From Manis javanica (lineage: Eukaryota; Chordata; Mammalia; Pholidota; Manidae): a DNA stretch of 64,000 nt. The translations under genes and the position numbers were made by a program. The DNA is taken from the NCBI RefSeq assembly GCF_040802235.1, contig NC_133161.1:14091001-14155000 (forward strand), read 5' to 3'. The notes beneath the pieces were generated by a model. The model had not been told where the DNA came from. It worked only from the letters and a program-made list of their open reading frames with translations, and did not search any database. Of the stretch, positions 12,963-25,974 are shown piece after piece (positions within the stretch are counted from its first letter, which is position 1; every line of letters begins with the position of its first letter).

Positions 12963-13144
12963 GCGAGTCCCGGAGAAGTCTTCCTCATACTGTCTGTGCG
13001 GTAAAAGAAGCCAAAGAAGCCACGGAAAATATCAGAAGTAGAGTTCAGAGTGAGGTGTACAGGTGAGGGTACAGGGCTAACCTTTCTGGAGTCTCTAATA
13101 GTACTGGGCTTGGATACATGGGGAGCTGGTGGACCTGTGTGGTA

Positions 13145-13310
13145 TGGAAATAGCAGTAATGGCTCCTGTTTTTTGAGTGCTTACTGAATGCAAGCAATTC
13201 ATATACCTTAGCTCATTAATAACCTGTCCCCATTTTACAGGTGAGGAAACTGAGGCTCGGACAGATTAAATAAGTTGCTCAAAGTCACATAGTAGATGGC
13301 AGATTAGGTC
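13145..13310 (+). repeat. MIR SINE
   Basis: Classic MIR core: gagtgcttactgaatgc, cattttacaggtgaggaaac and ttgctcaaagtcacatag, in the + orientation. Confidence 0.88.
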
Positions 13311-14489
13311 CATGAAGCTTGTGTTTTATGAATTGTCTGTATGCTTTTGCCTATTTTTCTATTGAAGCATTTGTTGTCTCCTGTTAGTTTAATATTTTTT
13401 TTGGTACAGATCCCTTTTAGGGTCACATTTGTTAAAAGTATTTTCCCCTATTTTTTGGCTTTAGATATTAGTTTTAATTGCTTTGAAACAATATGATCTA
13501 GTTCTAAATGCTCAAAAAGTACCCATTAGAACTGCTTTGATGTGATGATGGCATTAGCATATCTGTATCTGTGTAGCTATGCACAAAAATTTTTTAAAAC
13601 AAAATAGTTGGAATCCCAAAAGAAAATATGACAGAGAACCCTATTAGAAGTGGAATTTTCTGATCTAGAAGGATAATTCCAGCATAGACACTCTTGAGCT
13701 GCCAGGAGAGGGCTGGGAAGAAGGAAGGTTGGGGACATAGAAGGTTTGTGACTGTGGTCCTGTTTTAACCCTAAGGTATTTCATAGCCTAAGGGAAGAAA
13801 GTCGCGAGGCTGGAGGGCAGACGCTGCCCTCTTGGTAGCAGAATCTGTACCCAGAAGCAGTTCAGAGTCGGCCTTAGGAGCCAAGAGGTTTGTTCTTGGC
13901 ATCCATCTCCTTAATTTCTTCAAGCTTTGAAGCCAGGTTGGGTCGGTCATGGTAATGAGACAGAGACGTTCTGACCGTAGCCAAGCGGTAGCGGGAGCAG
14001 GTCACGGGTAGGAAGGGAGAGGGCGAAGCGGCTGCCGGGTGCAGTCCTTCCTCTCAGGGCGAGGGGCAGGGCAACTTCTACCGACCTTTTACTTCTCATG
14101 GTATTTTTTGACTTAAGGAAGTTTAACATTTTTTGTGTTGTTAAACCTACTGAACACTTCTTTACGACTTCTACCGCATATTCCAGCGTCATCTTGTCAT
14201 ATCACCCTACTTCAGTGTTCTGTGAGCAGACAGTAGCTTGGCTCCGCTTACAGCAGGAGCCCACCGCCGGTCCTATTAGTTTGGACTGGTGGTGTGTGTC
14301 ACGGAGCGGCATGAAACATGGCCACTTGGATGGCAGGGACTGTGGATGAGCACAGTGGATGAGGCAGGAATGGTGCCTCCCACCTCTTGTTGGAAAAGGC
14401 CTGATGATCCCTTTTCACCATTCTCCTAAAGACACAGTTTACAGATACAGTACATGAGAAGAAAATAAGGGACAAACATTGTGATTTAT
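13311..14489. other. ZC3HAV1L intron 2, no feature seen
   Basis: AT-rich with short chance frames. I see no exon or assignable repeat. Confidence 0.5.
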
Positions 14490-15225
14490 AATAAGAAATG
14501 CATATTTGGTTTTCATCCCCATTCCTGACACAGAACCTAAAACCTGTGGATAAGAGCTCTACAGGTTTCTTTTGTTATGTTCATGTAACTTTGGGAAAGC
14601 TCCTAGGTAACCTAAGGATGGGGACTGGTTGTCTGGAGAATCGTCATGGGATTGGAGAGTTGGAACTTTCAGCCCCCGCTCCCCACCTCCTGGGAGGGGA
14701 GGGGTCGGTTAGCACTGGAGCTCAGTCACCAGCCAGTGATTTGATCAGTTGTGCCTGGGTGATGAAGCCTCCATAAAAACCCAAAGGATGGGGGTCTGGG
14801 GAGCTTCTGGGTTGGTGAACATGTGGAGTGGCATGCCTAGAGAGGGCATGGAAGCTCTGCTCCTCTTCCCACATTCCTTGCCCTGTGATCCTCTTCCATC
14901 TAACTATTGCTGAGTTATATACTTTTCTAATAAACCGGTAATCTAATAAGTAAATCTTTCCCTGAGGTCTGTGAGCTGCTCTAGCAAATTAATCTAACCC
15001 AAGGAAGGACTCATGAGAACCTCTGATCTATAGCAGGTTAGCTAGAAACAGGTGACAGCATGATTTGGGTGGGATAGGCCTCTGACATGAGGGTAGTCTC
15101 GACGGACTGAGCCCTTCACCAGTGGGATCTGATGCCATCTTCAGGTAGACAGTGTCTGAACTGAGTTAAAGTTTGTGGGACACCTGGTCAGTGACTACTG
15201 AGAATTAGAGAATTGCTTGATGGTG
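14490..15225 (+). mobile_element. Solo LTR of an endogenous retrovirus
   Basis: Contains 'gcctccataaaaacccaaagga', then 'gcttctgggttggtgaacatgtgg', a polyadenylation signal AATAAA at 14929-14934, and 'ctgagcccttcaccagtgggatctga'. This layout is that of a mammalian ERV LTR (promoter, poly(A), U5), and I have seen this text in other mammals. I cannot name the family with certainty. There is no internal gag, pol or env on either side, so it is a solitary LTR. Confidence 0.65.
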
Positions 15226-16755
15226 TTGAAAGAAACACACTGGAAATATGTAATAGGTTATGCTGATACATTTGAAAACTTGAAATGGAAACATTTCTAG
15301 AAAAATATAACTCATTAAAATTGATTCAAGAAAAAAAAGAAAGCCAGAATAGCCTTTTCTTAAAAACAAACGTATTGAAATAAAAAATTTTAAACCCCAC
15401 AAAACCAGGATATTAGTTAAAAGTCTTCTACAAGAAGAAAACCAGACTCATATAGTTTTATTGTTGAGCTCTATCAGATCTTTAAAGAATAAATTATTCT
15501 GATTTTTGGGCTAGGTCTAGGATATATATTTTTTTAATCTCCTGTATATTCTTGAACCAATATCACACTGTTAACTAGTTTATATTTTAATATATGATGG
15601 TGCAATTCTCTATGCACATTGCACTTCTTTTTCAAAATGTTTTTCTTTAATCAGTTCTCACTTGTTTACTCACTTTTCTCAGATAGGCTTTAGAATCATT
15701 TAAATTCTTAAAACTATTTTATAGGAAATTTTTGTGTGGGGGAGTAGGATTTTCACTAAAATTACAATTTCATTTTAGAAAATAGGCATCATAATTATAG
15801 GTAGGATGCTATTCTGTTTGAAACCAGGTCATTTATGTCCAGTAGAATTTCCCTCATTTTAGGGTTGACTGATTGCATTCTTGTAATATCATTTAACATG
15901 TTCCCTCTTCACCCTGGATTTAAAGTAAATTGAGAGTTAGATTTGAAGGTTTGATCAGATTTAGGTTTGATTTTGTAGCAAGGGTTTTTCGTATGTGGTG
16001 CATGTTAAGGTGGCTAACCTTTCCTAGGACTGCTGAATTTCCAGAGAAATCAGATTTTTATGCTAAAACCTGTTGTATCACCTCAGGAGGCACACAGTGT
16101 CTGGTCATCATTTTTATGTGTGAGGTTAAGGTTGGCAGTGTGATCCATCCTTGTTAAGTTCCCCATGGGGAGGGTTTTGGTTTGCCTGGTGCAGACCCAG
16201 TTTACATTAGTCATCTCAATGTAATTATTAATAGTGCTCCCTAAAAAATTCCCTTGTCTGGATGATAAACTATCTGTTCCTGCTACCTGCCTATGTTGGT
16301 TTCCCTGGAAGCAGAGCCTGCCATAGGGATTTAGGTGCATGTGATTTATTGAAGGAGGCCTCTTTGGGTGAAACTCTAAGGTAAAGAAGGAGGGAAGCAG
16401 GATACAGGGAAGAAAAAGGGAGAAGCAGGGTGAAGTCTGGCCTAGACTTGATTCATGGCTAGGCTCTGGAGCGAAAATTACACTGAAGAATTATTCTAGC
16501 CTTGAGACAAGGTACCTCCATAGCAGTCACTCATTGGCTACAGAAGAGGGCTGATTAACTGAGGGTCAAGGCCAGAGAGGGGCCACTGTGAGTAAGTAGC
16601 AGTGGGGTGGGGGTAGGGGATTAGATGGGTGAGAACACTATTACACTACTGTCCCATCTTTCACCAGAAATTGCCATTTACAGAAGCTGTCATTTATTGG
16701 CTTAAAAGAGATAGTGAAAATCAGTGTTTTATGTATTGTCTCATTTCTGTACCAG
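15226..16755. other. ZC3HAV1L intron 2, right part
   Basis: AT-rich. Around 16295-16450 there is text (ccctggaagcagagcctgcc...gtgatttattgaagg) that recurs at 23600-23800, probably an old LTR or MaLR family I cannot assign. No exon was seen. Confidence 0.4.
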
Positions 16756-16996
16756 GTGTGTTTACAACAAAGGTGAAGCACTGTACAATTACTGCACCTC
16801 AGGGGCAAGTGCAACAAGTTTCACGTGTGCAAATCCTTTGTCAGGGAGAGTGCACACTTCAGAAATGCAAGCGTCCCATCAGCTCATTCATGCCACAGCC
16901 CTGAGCTGCTGCAGGTCCAAGGACTGACTATACCAAGAGCCATTGATTTTCAGATGATCTCTACCTGCAAGCACATAAAATGTTATATTAGCTTTA
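16756..16996 (+). pseudogene. ZC3HAV1L: ZC3HAV1L exon 3 remnant (several 1-base losses)
   Basis: Acceptor ttctgtaccag ends at 16755. Ordered blocks YNKGEALYNYC, CNKFHVCKSFV, GECTLQ, CKRSHQLIHAT, LLQ.QGL.IP and FQMISTCKHIK can be read only by changing frame repeatedly. Bases are missing at about 16763 (five), 16795 (tgc-acctc), 16842 (gtc-aggga), 16872 and 16905. The finger cysteines and the SHQLIHA block are visible, so the exon once encoded the second CCCH unit. An old L1 3' end begins directly after it, near 16997, and no donor remains. Confidence 0.82.
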
Positions 16997-17400
16997 GTTG
17001 TACAACATGATTTGCTCTTTGTCAACATTGAAATGATCACCACAATAAGTCTAGTTAATAGCCATCACTGTACACAGTTACAAATTTTTTTTTCTTGGAA
17101 TGAGAACTTTTAAGAAAGTTTTTTTTTTAATTTTTAAGAAATTTTAACCACACTGCAGAAACATTTGGAAAATAGAGAGTAGAAATGCAAATTACAATGA
17201 CTCCCTTCACTCTAATCCACAATAATTGTTACCATTTAATTGCAGGGCCTTTCATCCTGTTACTACACAAATAACTAGCCCACTGGTGGTCCAAATATAC
17301 ATTAGTTTTGTATCTCAATTTTTTACTTTATTCAACCTTATAAATATCTTCCCATATTGCTGCCTACGTAGTCTGTTTTGTTTTGTTTTTTTAAAGATCT
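16997..17400 (-). mobile_element. Old L1 fragments (L1M-type)
   Basis: 'gtacaacatgatttgctctttgtcaacattg...caccacaataagtctagttaatagcc' is reverse-complement L1M 3' sequence. 17130-17400 (taagaaattttaaccacactgcagaaac...aatccacaataattg) resembles another old L1 piece. Confidence 0.6.
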
Positions 17401-17928
17401 GCAAGGGTGGCTAGTGTTCCTTTAATTATAATGCATTCAAGTTACTTATTCTACTTGTAGTTGGAAAACAGTTTTGGTGGGTAGTGAGTTTAGGAGAACC
17501 ATTGATAGGATAACCAAATCTCCAAAGTCAGAGTCTCTAAGCTATTAATAGGGAGTTTTCTTGGGTTGGGATGGTAGTGGCTGACTTCCTGGGTGAGTGG
17601 TTTGAAGGGAGGGAGGGCTCTGCATCTAGGAGTGTCAGAGGCTATCTAGGGAACCCTGAGTAGTAGCAGAGATCTACTCTGGACATTTTTTTCATTTGGT
17701 CTTGTTTCGTGGATCTCTCTCCTAATGATGAAATGGTGACTTTCTGCTTGCTCTGTGTGTAATTTGTTTTTCTTTTTTAATCCAGAAGACACAAATTCTC
17801 CAGGTCCAGAGTGTTGGGAGTTTTGTGTGAGATCTGATTAGTGGGGTTAATGCTCCCAACAGTAAATGAAATTTAGAGTGATAGAGGGGTGTCTTAGGAA
17901 AACTCCATCTCTTTTTACTTCTTTTTAG
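17401..17928. other. ZC3HAV1L pseudogene intron 3, right part
   Basis: Nothing was recognised. It ends in the acceptor ctttttactt ctttttag at 17928. Confidence 0.5.
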
Positions 17929-18050
17929 TTAATTCACCTTCTTCTGCTGATCATTCACAGGGCCTTGAGGAACAAGGAGTACAAGTATGTGGGGCTGTAG
18001 AAGCCAGCCCTCTTATTTCTGCTTCTGCTCAGTCAGCTAAGAAGCCATAG
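17929..18050 (+). pseudogene. ZC3HAV1L: ZC3HAV1L last exon remnant (frame still open)
   Basis: Reads NSPSSADHSQGLEEQGVQ then EASPLISASAQSAKKP and TAG at 18048-18050. This matches the human C-terminus (SPSTEHSQGLEKQGV...QSAKKP as recalled) in a single frame. It is the only one of the four exons with no visible lesion. It cannot restore a protein given the upstream damage. It does show that the locus is a unitary, intron-containing pseudogene in its original position and not a processed copy. Confidence 0.82.
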
Positions 18051-21000
18051 GTGGATAAACCTTAAAGGAAGTCTGTCAAGTAAAGAGCAGCGTGTCCAGT
18101 TGGAAGTTCTGAAAACAAAGCTGTTGCTTAGCTTTTATTTGTAACCATTTGTATGTCCGGAGAAAGGAAATCCCAGGGCAAAATACCTCTAAAAACTGAA
18201 ATCAGTCAAAGGGAGAAATAAAATTTAAAATCCGTTTATTGCTCACAAACTGCAGGGTAATTACCCATTCATATGGAGAGGAACTTCTCTCCACCCCTGA
18301 GGAATGATGCAAATGCACTAAAGCATATTTCTCTCCACCTCTGAATGCCTACTGATATGCAGATGTACTAAAACCAGGTGAGATATTATGGAAATGTTAT
18401 AATTTTACCCATACTGTTCATTTAGTCTTTATCACTAGTGGTCATAGTAATACCTGCCTGTCTTGCCAATGGGTTTCAGCCCTGGGCAGGTTCACTATGG
18501 ATTCAGTGTGACCAAAGAAATGACAATAGAACGTTCTTGGGGTGAAAAGGTTATACCTAATTTGATTTCCATGGTGGCAGGTCAATCAGTAGAATCCCGT
18601 CCACTCAGAGCGAGTCAGCATGCAGCAAGCCAGTCTCTGCCTCTGGGCCTCTCGGCCCACACAGCCATCCTCTGGGCCTCTGTCCTTGGCGCTGCCACCA
18701 CTCCAGCCTCTGCTCTGCTCTCCTGCAGCCTTGCTACCGTGTCACCCAGAGCACTGGGTAGGGCTCTTTATATAGAGTCAATAATGAGGCATTGCCCACA
18801 CATGTGTAGTGAGCTGGCCAACCAGGGTCAGGTGAGAATCCTGGCCACAGGAACCTTCATTTTGTCCGCACTGCCTCACGGTTGTTGGGAAGATGTCAGA
18901 CTGGAAGGATAAAATTGGGGCTGGGTGGTTGGGGATTCAGGTCAAGAGAAGGTAAATCCCGAGTATAGATGGGGTCCATCCAGGGCACAGCCTGACCATG
19001 GCAGCTCCCCCTGCAGCCTCTGAGAGCTTCCCCAGGCTCGCTAGAGCTTGAAAGGGGCAGGTTTCCGCTCACTTGCTTTGTGACCCAGCCCATATTTTTC
19101 TATACCCCCATGTACACAGCTTACACTCATGGTATTCATAGTTTGGACACTTTGTACTCTCTTTTTTTTAACATAATGTTCCCTAAGTTTCTTTTCCATG
19201 TTTGTTCACATTTATCATGCATCACTTTTATTCACACACTAATATATCATCATTTCTTAATGATTTCCCTTATTCTGGGATATTTCTATACATTTTGAAT
19301 ATAACTTCTTAACATCTGTAAATACTGAATTTTTAAAGTTATTTTTTTGCTTGGCTTGTAGGTGCTAAAGATACTGTCTTTTAATTTGTATGTCTTTAAT
19401 GTATGCAAATGAATATTTTCTGTGTTTGCTTTCTGTACATCTTACTTTGTGCCTTTTGTACATGCCCTTTAATTACTAGGGCCCTCCTCCATGCTGATGT
19501 AGGAGGACCTTTGATTAGGTTCCTTAATTTTCATAAAAGGATGTCAGCCAAACTGTGCTCATATGACATCCAATTCTTAGGGATCCATCCTCAGTCAGCA
19601 CCCAGAGTATATAACTTGGGGTGCTCACCAGATTTCCTACCTTACTCTGTCTTATCTCCATCTCTCACTAAAGTTTTACCAAAGCCCAGTTGCTTTGGTT
19701 CAAAGGATGGGTAGTTCATTCATTCCTCAAAATTGTATCCATTCTTTCTGTGGATCAGGATGGACCATCAGAAACCTGCGTACCTTACCCTTTTCATGTG
19801 GACTCTCCTTTTCTTCCCTTCCCCTACCCCCACCCACCCAGCTGTCTGCATTCAGTTACATTTAGATGTTCATTCTTTGTTTGCAGGAAGGGGTTCCACA
19901 GAGAAGCAGTGTTATGAAATCCTTTTCTGTGTTTGCTGTTGTAATATCCCCAAATTTGGTATGTAAAATGTTTTTTTTTTTTAATTTAACTGCCCAGCAA
20001 TAACATAACATTTGGAAATAGGGACAAGTAGGGTTTTCAAAAACTGAAATTTAATTTAGCAAAAAAAATCTTATCATGAAATGCTGTTGTTTCTATTGGG
20101 GGAGGTGTGCAAAATTGTCCTTTTAAAGTAAGAAATTGCTGTGTTTTCTTCTAGTGGACAGTGAGACTCATGCAACTTATGTGAATTTTTTGACTTTGGT
20201 GGTCAGTATTTATGAAAGCCCTTTATGTTTTGCATATCTTGTTTCTTTTCTCCTAGTTCTGATTTCTCCAGATGCTAGTTTCTAAAAAAAATACTTTTAC
20301 ATTTCATTGTTACTTACATTTTATCCTTTTAATATGTATGCTTTTGTTGTAAGCCATCTTAAGTCCTTAATGAAACAGTGTAGTATATAAATGTATTTCT
20401 TTTACTTTAAGAGACTTGATGGGCTTCTCCATTTATTGTGTTCTTTTTATATACCTTATATGTGAAGTTACTGACCCTCTGTAATCTTTGTTATGATATT
20501 TTATTCAATTCTTTAATATCCTATTTTAACTTTAGTTTTGTTGGTATTCATTTTATAAAAATATTTTATATAATCATACTTATCTCTGTACTTTTTGTCT
20601 GATGTTTCAGCTGTGAGTGAGTTATTGTGTTAGAGTTGGAGATGAATTTTCTTTGGTAATATGTTGGGGCTTTTGAGGTGAAGCTGTACATTTGTAGGCT
20701 CCACAGATTCAACATATCCAAAATTGAATGATTAACTTTCCTCCAGACTTATTCCCCCTTTTGTTTCTGTATTTTGGAGTGTCACCATCTAATAACTTAT
20801 GCCAAAAACCTGCAAATTGTCCTGTACTTCTGGTTACCTGTATCAAATTGGTTACCTGGTGTTAGAGGTTTTCTTTCCCCTCTAAAACCTCTCAAATTGT
20901 TATCCTTCTCTGCCCCTTTCTGTTCATCCTTTACACACTGCCTTATTTCAAACCCTTAGCACCTCTTGCATTTATTCCCCAGATGCAGAACCTAGTGGTT

Positions 21001-22784
21001 TTCAAGGCATGAGGTGCTAGGGGCCCCTGCTCCTCTTCAATGATGGTAGCCTCATTTTAATATTTAATGTAATTAATAGGCTTTTGTGGATTTCATTGCT
21101 CTCCTTAGCACCCTTCTCTCCCCCTGCCTTCCAGCCTGCTGCCTGGGTGATCTTTTGAAATGAAATGCTAGCTTAATGGTATTGCTTTTTTCTGCCGTAA
21201 CCTTCATTGGTCCCCATAATGCAGGGTAGGCATCATTAAGCTCAGATGCCTATGGGAACCAGAAAGGTGAGCTCAATGGATGAAGTGAGCTGATGTAAGA
21301 AAAATAGGGAAGAAGAGACAGTGCTGCAGCAAGCTGCCTCATCTAAAAGGGGCAACTGTCAGTTGTTTCCAATGGGAATGCAGGGCCTCGTTTGCCATAT
21401 AGTCCAATTTGTCAAAAGAAGAGATCCAGATTTTCATGAAAAGTTTGGTTTTTAAACATTGGCTTTTTAATTGACTTTTTAAACATGCAGACCAATGCTG
21501 TATGTACTGACCTACTTGAAAGTTTTGGAATGTGCCATTTTACTTTGTGACTGTAAATGAAGCTCCCTTCAAGCGCTAAGCCTTCCCTCCTCCTGCCTCA
21601 AAACCTGGCAAAACTAGATTCTTTAAAATGCTAGTTTAACCTTTGCTGACCCTAGGAGATGCAGCCCTCTTAGTACTCTCAAAGCTCCAGCAGGCAGCTC
21701 GCTACATTCCATTGCCATGCTTTCTGCCTTGATTGCCTAACTTTGAGCACCGATGTTATTTATTCTTCCTGATGATTCTAACACTTGGTAGCTGAGAAAT
21801 ACTCTTTGCCATCTGATGAATTAAACTCCGTATTTGAAGCCTTTGAGTCGGTACCATATTGTCTTCATTGTTTTTTTCTCTCCCCACATACGTATTTTTA
21901 ATATTGAAAAAATCTTTTGTTCACTAAGAAATGTGTTATGTAAGGCAAACACATCTTTTTGGTGCTTCTGTTTGAATTGTCTAGGTCTAAAATTAACTCT
22001 GTAAGACTTATGCTCCTGTTCCTAATTCTTTCCATCAAGGAATTAAGTTTCTTCATTACTGATGTGTTTCTTGATTTATTTCATTATAATTTCTTTTTGT
22101 TTTTGTCTGGGTCTTAACTATCCCTCATTACATTAATGCTTTCTTGGCTAAATCTGTATTGCTACTCAGGATAGGAATCTCTATTTACCATTAGAATGCC
22201 ATTAATTTTAAAATATTTCTCTTTGGTGAATTGTCTGTGTTCTAACAGTGTTGGATGGACTGGTTGTTTTTTCTTTAAAATCATAGCTGCAAAAATATTT
22301 GTCTTTTCCTATGTATTTCTGTTGTGTGTTAAAGAAAATTCTGATTAATAGATATTTTTTGATATATCTTCATTGAATATGAAATTTATTCTTGTTTTTT
22401 AATAAATGCTCTCTATTTAATAAGGGAAATAAGGTTGTTTATTAGAAACTTTTCATAGGAATTGGTGTTTTGATATTGTAATCATAATTTTTATCATTTA
22501 AATCACCTGATATGATTATATTGATGGTTTTACTATGTTAAAACAGTCTGAAATTCTGAGTAACTCTACTTGATATATTTTTTCAATGTATTTTCCCCCC
22601 TATTTGGTTACTTTTACTCTAAGTGTATACATCTATGCATTCATAAATAAAATTCATTTATGTTTTATGTATATATGCAGTAATTTCTTTTTCATTTTTA
22701 TTTCTATATGCTTAGAGTATAAATTTTATTCTAAGTGCTGTTTTGAGTTTTTACAAATTGATTTGTAATATTATTTTTATTTAC
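18051..22784. other. Intergenic region after ZC3HAV1L
   Basis: No gene was recognised. 18590-18880 has an LTR-like look (tctttatatagagtc, CT-rich upstream). 20690-21000 resembles a diverged L2 fragment. The rest is AT-rich unassigned sequence. Confidence 0.45.
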
Positions 22785-22970
22785 TTTTCCAGCTTTATTG
22801 AGATATAATTGACATACAACACTGTTTAAGTTTAAGGTATACAAGGTGATACATGTATGTATTGTGAAATGATTACTACAAAAAGGTAAGTAAATACATC
22901 ACCTCAAATTCATTATTATTTTGAAAATAATGTATTACTGTATCCTTGAATTTCCTTCTCTATTACTATT
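22785..22970 (-). mobile_element. Old L1M 3' fragment
   Basis: 'ccagctttattgagatataattgacatac' followed by 'gtttaaggtatacaaggtgatac' is the reverse complement of an L1M 3' end. Confidence 0.8.
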
Positions 22971-24216
22971 TAGGAATATTTTTCCAAACGATTTTTTTTT
23001 TAATGTATTATCCTGGAAGTTTTTGAATAATGCAGGCATGTGTTAAGAAGAAAGTAATAGTCATTTGTAATACCACTATGTAGTGGTGTTCTAAGACCAT
23101 TAGATATACAACCTCATTTAATTGTCAAAACAGAGTTCAGTTAGATCACTAACTCACCTTTGACAGAACATGGGGAAAAGACATACGCATGGGTAAGATG
23201 ACATCAGGGATAATTTTAGTGAATTCTGAAAGGCCAGTGTGGGCTAGCATATCAATTTGTAATAGCGTATCAATGAGAAAGTATGTAAGAACATCCGAAA
23301 TGTATAGACTGCAGGGTAATCCCCTCAACTGACATACACTTTCAAGGATGAGATGATCTCCACATTATAGCAATGCTTATGAACATAGCAAATGATGAAA
23401 AGAACTTTTAATATCCAGTTGGACAAGGGGTCTGAAGCTGAGCTCTCATGCACTGCTGGAGGAAAGGTACAGTAGAAGACAAGTTGGCAATACTATGAAA
23501 GGTCTTAAACGTAAGCACGCTGTTTAGTCAAACAATTCCAGTTTCAGAAATTTGTCATGTAATAATAATAAAAGATATGTAGAGGAATTTCTGTACAAAA
23601 TTGTGTATATTTCTCAGGGTGCCAGCAAAAAACAGATGGCCACTTAAACTGAGTAAGTGGAGAGAATTTAATGAAGGACTATTTATAAGGACATGGGCAG
23701 GGTTAAGGGAAACCAACAAAGGTTGATGGAATGAATACTTAGGGACAGTGATGGGGACACCATTCTACCCTAAGCCTGACTGCACAAAGGGAGGGAGCTG
23801 CTTTGGGAAGCCAGGGAGAGTAGTCCCAGGAGAGAACTTCCCACTAGATGTGTTCAAGGTCTTATGTTCAAGAAAGCCAACTAGTAGTCCTTCAGGGTGG
23901 GACCTGGGTGTAAATACCCTTCCCTCCCTTTTCCCCCATTATTAGATTTCTTGCTGGTGCCCCACATTGGCCAAACCCACAGGAAGGTAGGAAGGTAGGA
24001 AGGCAGGAAGCCCAGTGAGGCAGTCTTGCCAAGGCCAGCTTCCCAGAGCATGTCGCGTGGTGGAGAAGGGGAGAGGCTGGACCACAGGCTGGTAAACACA
24101 TGGCGCTGCTTTCAAAGGAAACCACGCTGAATGATTTATGGTAGGCTCATATCTTGGAATACAATGCCACCATTAAAAATGGTGTTTAGAAGTATTCTTT
24201 ATTAAGGTGAAGAGAT
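22971..24216. other. Intergenic sequence between L1 copies
   Basis: No gene was recognised. 23390-23580 has old-L1-like text. 23600-23830 is an unassigned LTR-like repeat related to 16300. A short AGGAAGGT-type tandem lies at 23983-24010. Confidence 0.45.
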
Positions 24217-24233
24217 GTTCATAGTATATTCTT

Positions 24234-25117
24234 TATTTTATATTTATTTTATTGTTAAGGTATCATTGATATACAATCTTATGTTCAGGTTTCACATGAT
24301 CAACATTGTGGTTACTACATCCCCCCTATTGTTAAGTCCCCACCATATACCTCATTACAGTTACTGTCCATCAGCATAGTAAGCTTCTCTGTGCTATACT
24401 TCCTTCCCTGTGTCCCCCCCTGATATTATGTGTGCTAATCATAATGCCCCTTAATTATTCTCTTATCCCTTCTTTCCCACCCATCCTCCCCAGTTCCTTT
24501 CCCTTTGGTAACTGTTAGTCCATTCTTGCATTCTGTGAGTCTGCTGCTGTTATGTTCCTTCAGTTTTTGCTTTGTTTTTATACTCTACAGATGAGTGAAA
24601 TCATTTGATACTTGTCTTTTTCTGCCTGGTTTATTTCACTGAGCATAATACCCTCTAGCTCCATCTATGTTGTTGCAAATGGTAGGATTTGTTTTCTTCT
24701 TATGGCTGAATAATATTCCATTGTGTATATGTACCACATCTTCTTTATCCATTCATCTACTGATGTACACTTAGGTTGCTTCCATTTCTTGACTATTGTA
24801 AATAGTGCTGCGATAAACATAGGGGCGCATATGTCTTTTTGAAACTGGGATCCTGCATTCTTAGGGTAAATTCCTAGAAGTGGAATTCCTGAGTCAAATG
24901 GTATTTCTATTTTGAGCATTTTGAGGAACCTCCATGCTGCTTTCCACAATGGTTGAAGTAATTTACATTCCCACCAGCAGTGTAGGAGAGTTCCCCTTTC
25001 TCTACATCCTCACCAGCATTTGTTATTTGTCTTTTGGATGGTGGCCATCCTAAAACTGGTGTGAGGTGATACCTCATTGTGGTTTTAATTTGCATTTCTT
25101 TGATGATTAGCAATGTG
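24234..25117 (-). mobile_element. 5'-truncated L1 with 17-bp target duplication
   Basis: The minus strand encodes the ORF2 C-terminus (MWYIYTMEYYSAIRRKQ and EIPFDSGIPLLGIYPKNAG are visible) followed by a G-rich 3' UTR and A-rich tail at the left end. Flanks gttcatagtatattctt (24217-24233) and gttcatgatatattctt (25118-25134) form a target-site duplication with two mismatches. L1 ORF2 is the retrotransposon reverse transcriptase/endonuclease; this copy is dead. Confidence 0.92.
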
Positions 25118-25231
25118 GTTCATGATATATTCTTGAATCAAACAAAATTTTATGTACAGTCTGATCCCAAAATTTCTATCAGTATTGTGTATGTGTATGT
25201 GCATGCAAATTTATCCTTTTAAAATGTCTAG

Positions 25232-25963
25232 TGGAAAGCATTATGGAGGTTCCTCAAAAAGCTCAAAATAGAAATACCATTTGACCCAGGAATTCCACTT
25301 CTAGGAATTTACCCTAAGAATGCAGTACTCCAGTTTGAAAAAGACAGATGCACCCCTATGTTTATCGCAGCACTATTTACAATAGTGAAGAAATGGAAGC
25401 AACCTAAGTGGCCCTCAATGGACGAATGCATAAAGAAGATGTGGTACATATACACAATGGAATATTATTCAGCCATAAGAAGAAAACAAATCCTACCATT
25501 TGCAACAACATGGATGGCACTAGAGGATATTATGCTCAGTGAAATAAGCCAGGCCAAAAAAGACAAGTACCAAATGATTTCACTCATCTGTGGAGTATAA
25601 GAACAAAACAAAAACTGAAGGCACAAAACAGCAGCAGAATCACAGAACCCAAGAATGGACTAACAGTTACCAAGGGAAAGAGACTGGGGAGGATGGGTGG
25701 GAAGGGAGGGATAAGGAGGGAGAAAATAGAAAGGGGGCATTATGATTAGCAAGTATAATGAGGGGGGGCATGGGGAGGACTGTACAACACAGAGAAGACA
25801 AGTAGTGACTCTACAGCATCTTACTATGCTGATGGACAGAGACTGTAATGGGGTTTGTCAGGGGGACTTGGTGATGGGGGGTGTCTAGTAAACATAATGT
25901 TCCTCAAAAAAACAAAAAAAACAAAAAAACCCCACTAAAATACAACTGTACTTAAAGGTGAAA
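25232..25963 (+). mobile_element. 5'-truncated L1 with 11-bp target duplication
   Basis: Plus-strand ORF2 C-terminus (WYIYTMEYYSAIRRKQ), then the 3' UTR and A-rich tail (about 25905-25931, with extra unique-looking bases to 25963). It is flanked by aaaatgtctag at 25221-25231 and 25964-25974. It lies about 115 bases from the opposite-strand copy at 24234-25117. Confidence 0.92.
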
Positions 25964-25974
25964 AAAATGTCTAG

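Noticed and set aside
18463..18912. 149-codon frame as a gene
   Set aside because: No homology. The sequence looks LTR-like, with a TATATA element and no introns or start context.
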